The notes under the pieces were generated by a model. It made no database searches. It was not told the DNA's origin and worked only from the letters and a program-made list of their open reading frames with translations. A DNA stretch of 12,527 nt from Thermoplasmata archaeon. Lineage in GTDB: Archaea; Thermoplasmatota; Thermoplasmata; RBG-16-68-12; JAGMCJ01. The stretch covers positions 1 through 12,527 of the forward strand of contig JAGMCJ010000093.1 of the NCBI GenBank assembly GCA_023129265.1, given 5' to 3'. Of this stretch, positions 6,412 to 12,286 are shown piece after piece (within the stretch, counting starts at the first letter, position 1; each line of letters begins with the position of its first letter). The translations under genes were made by a program, and so were the position numbers.

Positions 6412-7076
6412 GGAGACTGAAGCGACTGGCGGGGGAAGCTGCCTGCGATTATGTGAAGGACGGAATGGTCGTCGGTCTGGGCACCGGCAGCACAGTCCAC
6501 TACACGATCAAGAAGCTGGGGAGATCGGTGAGCAGAGGGCTCAGGATAATAGGCATACCGACATCGATAAGGTCGGAGAATCTGGCCCGCCAGTGCAAGA
6601 TACCGCTGTCCAGCCTCCACGAACATCCGAGGGTGGACGTCTCGATAGACGGAGCGGACGAGGTTGACCCCAAGCTGAATCTGATCAAAGGGATGGGCGG
6701 CGCTCTTGTTCGAGAGAAGATTGTGGCGAGCGTCTCACGGAGATTGATAATCGTTGTCGACGATGCGAAGCAGGTCTCCAAGTTGGGCTCGAAGTCTCCT
6801 GTTCCCGTGGAGGTGCTTCCGTTCGGCTGGAGTACGGTCCTGAAGAGGATAGAGAAGTCGGGTGCGGAGGTCGAACTGAGACGAAGCGGGAAGATCCCCT
6901 TCGTGTCCGACAACGGGAACTACATACTCGACTGCAGGTTCAAGGAGATACCCTCCCCGAAGAGATTGGAGGGCAGGCTGAACAACATACCGGGCGTTGT
7001 GGAGAACGGCCTCTTTGTGAATCTCGCCAACCTTGTGCTTGTCGGGACCGATGCAGGTCTGAAAACAGTTCGATAG
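6408..7076 (+). CDS. rpiA: Ribose-5-phosphate isomerase A
   Basis: A 222-residue RpiA that interconverts ribose 5-phosphate and ribulose 5-phosphate. Motifs run in family order: GLGTGSTV (23-30, phosphate loop), GIPTSIRSENLA, SIDGADEVDPKLNLIKGMGGALVREK, VPVEVLPFGW, SDNGNYILDC, and PGVVENGLFVNLANLVLVGT near the end. Asp81, Asp84, Lys94 and Glu103 fall at the same numbers as the active-site residues of the E. coli enzyme, so it should be active. Many archaea use the reverse ribulose-monophosphate route for pentoses, and RpiA then connects ribulose 5-phosphate with ribose 5-phosphate for nucleotides. Translation starts inside the stop codon of the creatininase-family gene. The TAG stop is immediately followed by the reversed stop of the next gene, with no intergenic base. 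Confidence 0.97.
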   Translation: MRRLKRLAGEAACDYVKDGMVVGLGTGSTVHYTIKKLGRSVSRGLRIIGIPTSIRSENLARQCKIPLSSLHEHPRVDVSIDGADEVDPKLNLIKGMGGALVREKIVASVSRRLIIVVDDAKQVSKLGSKSPVPVEVLPFGWSTVLKRIEKSGAEVELRRSGKIPFVSDNGNYILDCRFKEIPSPKRLEGRLNNIPGVVENGLFVNLANLVLVGTDAGLKTVR

Positions 7077-7445
7077 CTACCTCGTCAGCGAGCGAAGCTC
7101 GTTCATGTTCTTCACTATCCTCTCGATCTTCTTGTTCTCTTGGTTCTTGATGGTGGAAACGATCCTGCTGAGGGATTTCGAGAGGCGATAAGCGTGTACG
7201 GGCCTTCCCTTGCCTTCCTTCTTGATGTCCCGTTTGGTGACCCATCCTCTCCGACGGAGCTCCTGCATGGCGAGGGACACCTCGGGCTGTCTCAGTCCGG
7301 TAGCCTTCTCTACTTGAACGGAAGTGGTCTCGTCCCTCTTGGAAAGGAAGACAAGGGTCTTGGCCAGATTCTTGGACATCCCCGTGAAGATGAGCTTGTC
7401 GATTACATCGTTGTCCATTCGACTCAGTCTCATCTCCCCCTGCAT
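7077..7445 (-). CDS. Small winged helix-turn-helix transcriptional regulator
   Basis: A 122-residue DNA-binding protein. Residues about 15-92 form a winged helix of the MarR/TrmB/ArsR-like group common in Euryarchaeota: ETTSVQVEKATGLRQPEVSLAMQEL is the helix-turn-helix, followed by RRRGWVTKR and a basic beta wing KKEGKGRPVHAYRL. Residues 93-122 form one charged amphipathic helix (IVSTIKNQENKKIERIVKNM) suited to dimerisation. No cysteine pair or ligand domain is visible, so the signal is unknown. ATG 7445 is supported by GGTGA seven bases upstream and a TATA box at 7480-7486. Two TATTCTAC repeats bracket that TATA box and may be its own operator. It is divergent from the ribosomal operon and convergent with rpiA, so either neighbour could be a target; this is inference. 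Confidence 0.85.
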   Translation of the reverse strand: MQGEMRLSRMDNDVIDKLIFTGMSKNLAKTLVFLSKRDETTSVQVEKATGLRQPEVSLAMQELRRRGWVTKRDIKKEGKGRPVHAYRLSKSLSRIVSTIKNQENKKIERIVKNMNELRSLTR

Positions 7446-7468
7446 CTATGAGTCACCATGGCAATTAT

Positions 7469-7501
7469 TATTCTACCAATATATAATTTTTACTATTCTA
7501 C
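7469..7501. promoter_or_regulatory. Candidate operator: direct repeats TATTCTAC flanking a TATA box
   Basis: TATTCTAC occurs at 7469-7476 and again at 7494-7501, exactly 25 bp apart start to start. Between them is TATATAA (7480-7486), the minus-strand promoter of the winged-helix regulator, giving initiation near 7457. A factor bound at both copies would cover both sides of the TATA box. The promoter is well supported; the operator role is inferred from symmetry of placement. Confidence 0.5.
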
Positions 7502-7514
7502 TCAGCGTCTCCCG

Positions 7515-7533
7515 AGCGGGCTCCACAGCGGGC
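7515..7533. repeat. Short tandem direct repeat AGCGGGC, period 12
   Basis: AGCGGGC is present at 7515-7521 and 7527-7533. It lies about 30-50 bp upstream of the ribosomal-operon TATA box, a position used by archaeal activators. It is short and GC-rich, so chance is possible. Confidence 0.3.
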
Positions 7534-7563
7534 CAGTCCAGACCGTTGCGAGCAGCCCAAACC

Positions 7564-7572
7564 CTAAATATG
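7564..7572 (+). promoter_or_regulatory. TATA box of the eL42–eS27–aIF2-alpha–nop10–PAC2 operon
   Basis: CTAAATATG after AAACC gives a predicted initiation near 7593, a leader of about 16 nt, and a Shine-Dalgarno site (GAGGT, 7597-7601) seven bases before ATG 7609. Confidence 0.6.
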
Positions 7573-7608
7573 AGATTGCTGTATAGCACGTTTCACGAGG
7601 TCTGAAGG

Positions 7609-7887
7609 ATGAAAATGCCCCGCAGGATAAGAGGATTCTGCCCTTCCTGCAACAAGCACACTAGCCTAGAGATAGAGAGAGTCAAGACAAGGCCTAGGAG
7701 CGAGTTCAAGAAGGGTCAGCGGAGGTTCAGAAGGGTCATGGCGGGCTATGGAGGTTTCCCAAGGGCCAAGTATGAGGGAAGGGAGAAGCCGACCAAACGC
7801 ATCTATATACGCTATCGCTGCAAGGAATGCGGCAAGGCTCACCATCGTAAGTGTTTCAGGGCCAAGAAGTTCGAGCTGGAGGATTGA
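7609..7887 (+). CDS. rpl44e: 50S ribosomal protein L44e (eL42)
   Basis: A 92-residue zinc-ribbon protein of the large ribosomal subunit, which lies near the E site. Cys11 and Cys14 (CPSC) pair with Cys71 and Cys74 (CKEC) to form the zinc site. The rest is strongly basic, with the family signature PTKRIYIRYRCKECGK and a KCFRAKKFELED tail. Length is standard for archaea. ATG 7609 has a Shine-Dalgarno site (GAGGT) at 7597-7601. It is the first gene of the operon; its TGA is one base from the eS27 start, and the eS27 Shine-Dalgarno (GGAGG, 7878-7882) lies within its last codons. Confidence 0.97.
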   Translation: MKMPRRIRGFCPSCNKHTSLEIERVKTRPRSEFKKGQRRFRRVMAGYGGFPRAKYEGREKPTKRIYIRYRCKECGKAHHRKCFRAKKFELED

Positions 7888-7888
7888 G

Positions 7889-8074
7889 ATGGTCGATCTG
7901 CCCGGACCGAAAAGCAAGTTTCTCCATGTCCGCTGTCCTGACTGCGGGAACGAGCAGGTCGTGTTCGACCATGCGTCCACGAAGGTCACCTGTCTCGTCT
8001 GCGGGGCGACTATCGTGCGACCCAAGGGAGGGAAGGCGGAAATCAAGGGAGAAGTAGTGAAGGTCGTGGAGTGA
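7889..8074 (+). CDS. rps27e: 30S ribosomal protein S27e (eS27)
   Basis: A 61-residue zinc-finger protein of the small ribosomal subunit. The four cysteines, Cys16, Cys19, Cys35 and Cys38, form the CPDC…CLVC zinc site. The family pattern KFLHVRCPDC, QVVFDHAST, and TCLVCGATIVRPKGGKA is intact. An open frame extends upstream of 7889 within the L44e gene, but the family always starts just before the KF-x-V-x-C strand. GGAGG at 7878-7882 sets ATG 7889 as the start. It sits one base after the L44e stop, and its TGA overlaps the aIF2-alpha start by one base (TGATG). Confidence 0.97.
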   Translation: MVDLPGPKSKFLHVRCPDCGNEQVVFDHASTKVTCLVCGATIVRPKGGKAEIKGEVVKVVE

Positions 8075-8853
8075 TGGCTGGGTTGCCTGAGTTTCCCGAG
8101 GAAGTAGAACTCGTTGTCTGCACTGTGAAGAACGTGAAGAACTTCGGTGCGTTCGTGTCCTTGGACGAGTATGAGGGGAAGGAAGGCTTCATTCACATCG
8201 CCGAGGTGGCCACTGGCTGGATTAAATACATCAGGGACTATGTGCGCGAGGGTCAGAAGGTCGTTTGCAAGGTTCTCAGGGTCGACCCGGCCAAGGGCCA
8301 CATAGACCTCTCTCTTAAGCAGGTGAACGAGCATCAGAAGCGGGAGAAGATCCAGCAGTGGAAGAACGAGCAGAAGGCGTACAAGCTGCTCGAGCTCGTG
8401 GCCGAGCGCATCGGGAAGGACCTGGGCGAGTTCGAGGCAGAGCACGCGGGCGACCTGATCGAGAAGTTCGGTAGTCTCTATGGGGCCTTCGAGGAGGCGG
8501 TGTTCGACGAGAAGACGATGAAGGAGGAAGGCTTCAAGGGAGACTGGGTGAAGACGTTCGTTGACGTTGCCAAGGAGAACATCCAGCCGCCCTACGTGAA
8601 CATTGACGGGTTCTTTGAGATCAGCTGTCCTCTTCCCGACGGCATCGTCCGCATACGGGAGGCTCTGGCAAAGGCCGAGAAAAACAAGAAGGCGGAGGTG
8701 TCCATTCAGTACGTGGGCGCTCCGAGGTACAGGCTGGTCGTGAGAGCTCCAGACTACAAGACCGCGGAGGAAGAGATGAACAGCATAGTAGAGAAGGTCA
8801 TAGATAATCTGGTCTTGGCTGGCGGGGAAGCGAAGTTCAGTAGGAAGGCGTAG
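8074..8853 (+). CDS. eif2a: Translation initiation factor aIF2 subunit alpha
   Basis: A 259-residue alpha subunit of the heterotrimeric factor that brings initiator Met-tRNA to the 30S subunit. It has the normal three-domain layout: an S1/OB domain (about 11-84, VKNVKNFGAFVSLDEY and GFIHIAEVATGWIKYIRDYV), a helical middle domain (about 88-170), and an alpha/beta C-terminal domain (about 173-259) that binds the gamma subunit. The loop that holds the regulatory serine in other species reads EVATGW here, with Thr47 at that place. A GTG one codon upstream (8071) would overlap the eS27 stop by 4 nt; I prefer ATG 8074, which reads MAGLPEFPEE, close to the usual archaeal start. It lies in the middle of the translation operon, 2 nt before nop10. 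Confidence 0.97.
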   Translation: MAGLPEFPEEVELVVCTVKNVKNFGAFVSLDEYEGKEGFIHIAEVATGWIKYIRDYVREGQKVVCKVLRVDPAKGHIDLSLKQVNEHQKREKIQQWKNEQKAYKLLELVAERIGKDLGEFEAEHAGDLIEKFGSLYGAFEEAVFDEKTMKEEGFKGDWVKTFVDVAKENIQPPYVNIDGFFEISCPLPDGIVRIREALAKAEKNKKAEVSIQYVGAPRYRLVVRAPDYKTAEEEMNSIVEKVIDNLVLAGGEAKFSRKA

Positions 8854-8855
8854 GT

Positions 8856-9038
8856 ATGCGCACGCTCATCAGAAAATGCAAGGAATGCGATGTCTATACA
8901 CTTGGGGGAGAGTGTCCCAAGTGCGGGTCCTCGACTGGCATGGCCTTGCCACCCAGGTTCTCTCCAGAGGACAGATATGGCAGATTCAGAAGACAACTCA
9001 AGATGCAAAGGTGTGAGAATGGAAGACATAACGATTGA
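8856..9038 (+). CDS. nop10: Nop10, H/ACA ribonucleoprotein subunit
   Basis: A 60-residue protein of the archaeal H/ACA RNP, where it binds Cbf5 and helps form the pseudouridylation active site on rRNA. The zinc ribbon uses Cys8 and Cys11 (CKEC), then Cys20 and Cys23 (CPKC), with the signature YTLGGECPKCG between. The linker and helix match the family: PPRFSPEDRYGRFRRQLK. Length equals that of Pyrococcus members. The ATG begins 2 nt after the aIF2-alpha stop. Its last 20 nt overlap the start of the PAC2 gene in another frame, which is unusually long for this operon. Confidence 0.96.
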   Translation: MRTLIRKCKECDVYTLGGECPKCGSSTGMALPPRFSPEDRYGRFRRQLKMQRCENGRHND

Positions 9039-9771
9039 ATTTCTGGAAAAGCCGAAGCTGACGAACCCCATCTTCATCGAAGGTCTCCCCGGCGTAGGGA
9101 ATGTGGGAAAGCTCGCGGCGGAACACCTGCTGGGCGAGCTCGAGGCCAAAAAGTTCGCGGACATCTACTCAAAGCACTTCCCTCCTCAGGTCGTCGTCGA
9201 TGATGGGGGCATCATCCGCCTTGTCGGTAATCAGCTCCACTACGTCAAGCGAAAGGGGGGTCAGGATCTCGTAATACTTGTGGGCGACTTCCAAGGGCTA
9301 ACGCCAGAAGGGCAGTACGAGCTCTCCGACTTCATCATGAACACCATCCTGGACATGAATGTGAAGAGGATATACACGCTCGGCGGCTATGGTGTAGGGA
9401 GGATGATTGCCACGCCGAGGGTCATCGGTGCCGCCACTGGCGACACACTGGTCAAGGACATGAAGAAGCTCGGGGTCGTCTTCCCAAAGGGGGAGCCCGG
9501 TGCAGGGATCGTCGGAGCGAGTGGTCTTCTCCTGGGCCTGGGGAAGCTTCGAGGACTGGAGTGCATCTGTCTCATGGGTGAGACGTCCGGGTACTTCGTG
9601 GACCCGAAGAGCGCTCAGGCTGTCCTGGAGGTGCTACAGAAGGCTCTCGACGTCGAGCTGGATTTCGGTAGCCTGGAGGAGAGAGCGAAGCACATAGACC
9701 AGATCGCCTCCAAACTGAAGGACGTGGAAGAGGAAGCGGAGAGGAAGGAGGACCTCGGCTACTTCGGGTAA
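9019..9771 (+). CDS. PAC2-family proteasome assembly chaperone homologue
   Basis: A 250-residue PAC2 protein. The N-terminal motif is NPIFIEGLPGVGNVGKLAAEHL (about 16-37). Further family marks are GDFQGLTPEGQYELSDFIM and YTLGGYGVGR, then a Gly-rich stretch near PGAGIVGASGLLLGLG. The C-terminal third is helical and charged (SLEERAKHIDQIASKLKDVEEEAERK). Archaeal relatives (PbaA/PbaB) are linked to 20S proteasome assembly or act as ATP-independent chaperones. The chain ends in DLGYFG, near to but not matching the HbYX proteasome-docking tail. An open frame extends upstream inside nop10, but ATG 9019, after GGTG at 9010-9013, begins at the family N-terminus. It is the last gene of the translation operon, an arrangement common in archaea. 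Confidence 0.93.
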   Translation: MEDITIEFLEKPKLTNPIFIEGLPGVGNVGKLAAEHLLGELEAKKFADIYSKHFPPQVVVDDGGIIRLVGNQLHYVKRKGGQDLVILVGDFQGLTPEGQYELSDFIMNTILDMNVKRIYTLGGYGVGRMIATPRVIGAATGDTLVKDMKKLGVVFPKGEPGAGIVGASGLLLGLGKLRGLECICLMGETSGYFVDPKSAQAVLEVLQKALDVELDFGSLEERAKHIDQIASKLKDVEEEAERKEDLGYFG

Positions 9772-9815
9772 TCCCCACAAGATTCATTATTCGCCGAATG
9801 CTTATCCATTCGATA

Positions 9816-10511
9816 ATGGCGAAGAAGAGTCCTAAGAAGGCATATCTGAAAGGATATGAGGACGGCTTGAATGAGGCGTGGGACGACGTCATGAAGCTCA
9901 CGACGAAAGGATACACGATGTCGGAGTTCAGGATAATGGCGAATAGCAGGAAGGCCACGTTGCACCAGAAGGTGGAGGGCAAGTCCAGGGAGATTGAGTC
10001 CTTGACCTTTGAGGAACCTGAGGCGGAGGAGCACGGTGAGATCGGGGAGCTGAGAAAGGGCGGGAAGTACATCATCCGCGAGGCGAGACCCGAGAGAAGT
10101 CTAGAGATGTTCTCCTCTCTCGTCCGGGAATGCGGAACGGGGCTCGGGATTACGAGGATGCACCCGGGCACGCTTGAGAAGAGGTTCCCCGCCCAGGGCG
10201 CCGAACTCATATGGCTCACGAAGGCGGAAGGACGCGAGGAATCGTTTCCATACCTCTCTCCGACCAATCTCGTCGGTATCCTCTCGAGCATATCCAAGTA
10301 TCTGAACGAGAGGAAGGGAAGTCCGGTGCTGCTCGAGGGAATCGAATATCTCATAACTCAGAACAGCTTCGACGCCACTCTAAGATTCATGCAGAAGGTC
10401 AACGAGTACGTCACTCTCAGCAAAGGTATACTCCTTGTCCCCGTCAACCCGTCCGCGATGGAGTCAAAGGACTATCACCTCCTGGCGAGGGAGATGACTG
10501 GCGAGTTTTGA
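9816..10511 (+). CDS. DUF835 domain protein with an N-terminal basic/acidic extension
   Basis: About 231 residues. From about residue 80 to the end it matches DUF835, a domain of unknown function frequent in Thermoplasmatota and Thermococci: KYIIREARPERSLEMFSSLV, GLGITRMHPG, AELIWLTK, YLSPTNLVGILSSISKYL, LLEGIEYLITQNSF, and GILLVPVNPSAM. In other archaea this domain often sits with signalling modules; here it has none. The first 80 residues are a short extension, MAKKSPKKAYLKGYEDGLNEAW, followed by an acidic linker (FEEPEAEEHGEIGEL). ATG 9816 is preferred over ATG 9798 because a TATA-like TTCATTATT (9783-9791) would place initiation about two bases ahead of it. It begins 44 nt after the PAC2 stop and seems to have its own promoter. 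The biochemical function is unknown. Confidence 0.85.
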   Translation: MAKKSPKKAYLKGYEDGLNEAWDDVMKLTTKGYTMSEFRIMANSRKATLHQKVEGKSREIESLTFEEPEAEEHGEIGELRKGGKYIIREARPERSLEMFSSLVRECGTGLGITRMHPGTLEKRFPAQGAELIWLTKAEGREESFPYLSPTNLVGILSSISKYLNERKGSPVLLEGIEYLITQNSFDATLRFMQKVNEYVTLSKGILLVPVNPSAMESKDYHLLAREMTGEF

Positions 10512-10530
10512 GCGGCCCGCCAGAAAACGA

Positions 10531-10538
10531 TATATAAA
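10531..10538 (+). promoter_or_regulatory. TATA box of tRNA-Glu
   Basis: TATATAAA, a strong archaeal TATA box, is preceded by an A-rich BRE-like GAAAACGA (10523-10530). It is centred about 26 nt ahead of the tRNA 5' end (10561). Confidence 0.8.
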
Positions 10539-10560
10539 CGGGTCATGTTGAGCATTCGAT

Positions 10561-10635
10561 GCTCCCGTAGTGTAGTCCGGTCAATCATTCGGGCCTTTCG
10601 AGCCCGACACCCGGGTTCGAATCCCGGCGGGAGCA
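10561..10635 (+). tRNA. tRNA-Glu (anticodon TTC)
   Basis: Acceptor GCTCCCG (10561-10567) pairs with CGGGAGC (10628-10634), discriminator A at 10635. The anticodon stem CGGGC/GCCCG (10590-10594, 10602-10606) encloses loop CTTTCGA with anticodon TTC at 10597-10599. The T-arm CCGGG/CCCGG holds TTCGAAT. No intron; CCA is not encoded. It charges glutamate and reads GAA and GAG. Confidence 0.97.
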
Positions 10636-10649
10636 TCTCCCCTCTGCCA

Positions 10650-10654
10650 TTTTT
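10650..10654 (+). terminator. Oligo-T stop after tRNA-Glu
   Basis: Five consecutive T lie 15 nt beyond the tRNA 3' end. They overlap the 5' arm of the following stem-loop. This is a plausible archaeal termination site, though short. Confidence 0.4.
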
Positions 10655-10675
10655 CGGTTATGGGTATAGCCGAAA
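10652..10675. other. Near-perfect 24-nt inverted repeat (stem-loop 1) after tRNA-Glu
   Basis: TTTCGGTTAT pairs with ATAGCCGAAA across a GGGT loop: nine Watson-Crick pairs and one G-T. It could be an RNA hairpin on either strand or a dyad protein-binding site. A related inverted repeat lies at 10709-10731. Confidence 0.5.
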
Positions 10676-10696
10676 GGGTTGCCTCAAGAAGAAGGA

Positions 10697-10775
10697 CTCT
10701 CGGATTCCTTTGGTCACAGGTGTAACCGAAAAGTTCGACAATCGGAGCGAGAGCTGCGGGTCCTGTCAGCCCGCA
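10697..10775. other. Candidate structured element with nested stems
   Basis: The outer stem CTCTCG (10697-10702) pairs with CGAGAG (10748-10753), then GATT (10703-10706) with AATC (10740-10743), leaving a four-base bulge on the 3' side. Inside is the imperfect inverted repeat 10709-10731. A second hairpin follows at once, TGCGGG/CCCGCA (10755-10760, 10770-10775) with a 9-nt loop. Together with stem-loop 1 this fills most of the 191 bases between tRNA-Glu and the reductase gene, which hold no credible gene. It matches no RNA family I recognise. Confidence 0.35.
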
Positions 10776-10826
10776 CTCATAATCTTCGTACTGGCTGCAA
10801 AACTGACGAGCTGGAAGAGGAAATGA

Positions 10827-12218
10827 TCAGTGAGCGTGGTCGTGAGCGTGCTCTCCGACGACTCTCAGCCTTCCGAAGGCATTCACCACTGCCTCAGAGA
10901 GGGCAGGGTGTATCGTTTGGGACCTCGCAAGCGGCATGTAATCCTGACCTCCAGCGTTCACTAGATAGACCAACGGCTGGACAAGAATCGCCGCATGCGG
11001 ACCGATAATATGAGCACCCAGTATCTTGCTGGTTCCCCTTTCCACAACGACCTTGACAAAGGCGTCCTCCTCCCCCATCGCATAGCCCTTGGCGACATCG
11101 TAGTACCTGTTCACGCCGACGAGTATCTCGTGGTCCTTGGACGCCTCCGTCAGGCCGACGGAGGCAACCTGGGGATATGTGAACACGGCATTCGGCACCG
11201 CATGTTCATCCACCACATGCTTGCGCTCGGTGAAGGCGTTCCTCCAGACGATGTCGGACTCGTAGTTCGCCGTGTGCCTGAACATGTTCCTTCCAATGGC
11301 ATCGCCCAATGCCCAGATGTTCTCCTTTGTGGTCTGCAGGTATTCGTCCACCACGATCCAGCCCCTCTTGTCCGTTTGGACACCCGTTTTCTCCGGCTTG
11401 AGAATGTCAGAGTTGGACCTCCTTCCGGCGGCAACGAGTATCAGTTCAGCGGGGAACTTGTACAGCTTGTCATCTGAGCGATTTCTCGCAACGATAACCC
11501 TCTTGTCTTTCTCGGTCGTTGCGCGGAGCACCTCGTGATTGGTGTAGACGCGACAGTACTTGGACATCTCATTCTTGAGGAGTTCTGATACCTCCGGCTC
11601 CGCCTGTGGAATGAGCCTCGGGTTTCTTCCGATGATCGTGACCTTGACACCGATGCTCGAGAAGAAATGCCCGAACTCCGCTGCGATGTATCCGCCACCC
11701 ACGATCGTCAGGCTCTCTGGCGGTTTCTTGATGTCGAAAATCGTCCTGTTCGTCTCGTATCCTACGTCATCCAGTCCGTCGATCCGTGGGATGAGAGGCC
11801 GCGCTCCAGCTGCGATGACAATCTTGTCCGCTCGTATCTCGTCCTTACCGGCCCGCATCGTGTAGTCCGATATGAAGGAGGCATCCATGTTGTAGAAATC
11901 CAGGTTCTCTGTCGCCCCAACCCCGCGCTCCATCTCATGCCTTCCATCCAGAACGATTTTCCACGTTCTCTTCATGATAAGATCGAAGTCGACCTTCTCC
12001 AGCTTCAGATGGACGCCGATCTTCTTCGCGTGCTGTGCGGTCCGTATGACATCCGCAGGGTAGATCATGACCTTGGACGGTATGCATCCCCTGTTCAGGC
12101 ATGTGCCGCCCAGAGGGCCGTTGTCAATCACTGCTACCTTCATCCCCTGCGAGACGGCAGAGGAGGCCACATTCATCCCGGCCCCGGAACCTATCACAAT
12201 GAGATCATAAATCTTCAT
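10827..12218 (-). CDS. Class I FAD-dependent disulfide oxidoreductase (dihydrolipoamide dehydrogenase / mycothione reductase type)
   Basis: About 463 residues from ATG 12218, set by GAGGGTG five bases upstream. The FAD-binding motif is IVIGSGAGMNVA; the redox disulfide is Cys40/Cys45 in GGTCLNRGCIPSK; the pyridine-nucleotide motif is IVGGGYIAAEFG (about 172-183) followed by IIGRN, whose Arg hints at NADPH over NADH. The second FAD motif is NIWALGDAIGR, and the catalytic pair His437/Glu442 lies in HPALSE. GSGAGM in place of GSGPGG, and FRHTANYESD, resemble mycothione reductases more than classical lipoamide dehydrogenases. No 2-oxoacid dehydrogenase genes are nearby. The Cys pair and second C-terminal Cys pair of mercuric reductase are absent. 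The chain ends EHAHDHAH, with four alternating histidines that could bind metal. The substrate is not fixed by sequence. A truncated VOC gene lies 68 nt upstream. Confidence 0.88.
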   Translation of the reverse strand: MKIYDLIVIGSGAGMNVASSAVSQGMKVAVIDNGPLGGTCLNRGCIPSKVMIYPADVIRTAQHAKKIGVHLKLEKVDFDLIMKRTWKIVLDGRHEMERGVGATENLDFYNMDASFISDYTMRAGKDEIRADKIVIAAGARPLIPRIDGLDDVGYETNRTIFDIKKPPESLTIVGGGYIAAEFGHFFSSIGVKVTIIGRNPRLIPQAEPEVSELLKNEMSKYCRVYTNHEVLRATTEKDKRVIVARNRSDDKLYKFPAELILVAAGRRSNSDILKPEKTGVQTDKRGWIVVDEYLQTTKENIWALGDAIGRNMFRHTANYESDIVWRNAFTERKHVVDEHAVPNAVFTYPQVASVGLTEASKDHEILVGVNRYYDVAKGYAMGEEDAFVKVVVERGTSKILGAHIIGPHAAILVQPLVYLVNAGGQDYMPLARSQTIHPALSEAVVNAFGRLRVVGEHAHDHAH

Positions 12219-12286
12219 ATCCACACCCTCGCTGTATCCAGCTGTTCACCAACCTAAGTTCCCTACTTGTCACTTGCGCGGCTTCC

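Noticed and set aside
7666..8445. 259-codon open frame on the minus strand
   Set aside because: It is antisense to L44e, S27e and aIF2-alpha, all unmistakable. The Leu/Pro/His-rich product is typical of reverse frames of charged GC-rich genes.
8890..9018. Upstream extension of the PAC2 frame into nop10
   Set aside because: The extra residues are the shifted reading of nop10 and are absent from the family. The PAC2 N-terminal motif starts soon after ATG 9019.
10545..10826. 93-codon open frame starting upstream of tRNA-Glu
   Set aside because: It runs straight through the tRNA; the GSNPGG stretch is the translated T-arm, a common artefact.
10636..10826. CRISPR array or degenerate second tRNA
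   Set aside because: The repeats are two imperfect dyads, not regularly spaced direct repeats. No acceptor stem or anticodon arm can be drawn, although a GTTCGA occurs at 10733-10738.
10679..11008. 109-codon plus-strand frame covering the end of the reductase gene
   Set aside because: Half is antisense to the conserved reductase C-terminus, and the other half falls in the stem-loop region. The Arg-rich sequence has no family resemblance.
10827..12218. Mercuric reductase
   Set aside because: It has no N-terminal heavy-metal domain, no C-terminal vicinal cysteines, and no mer genes nearby.
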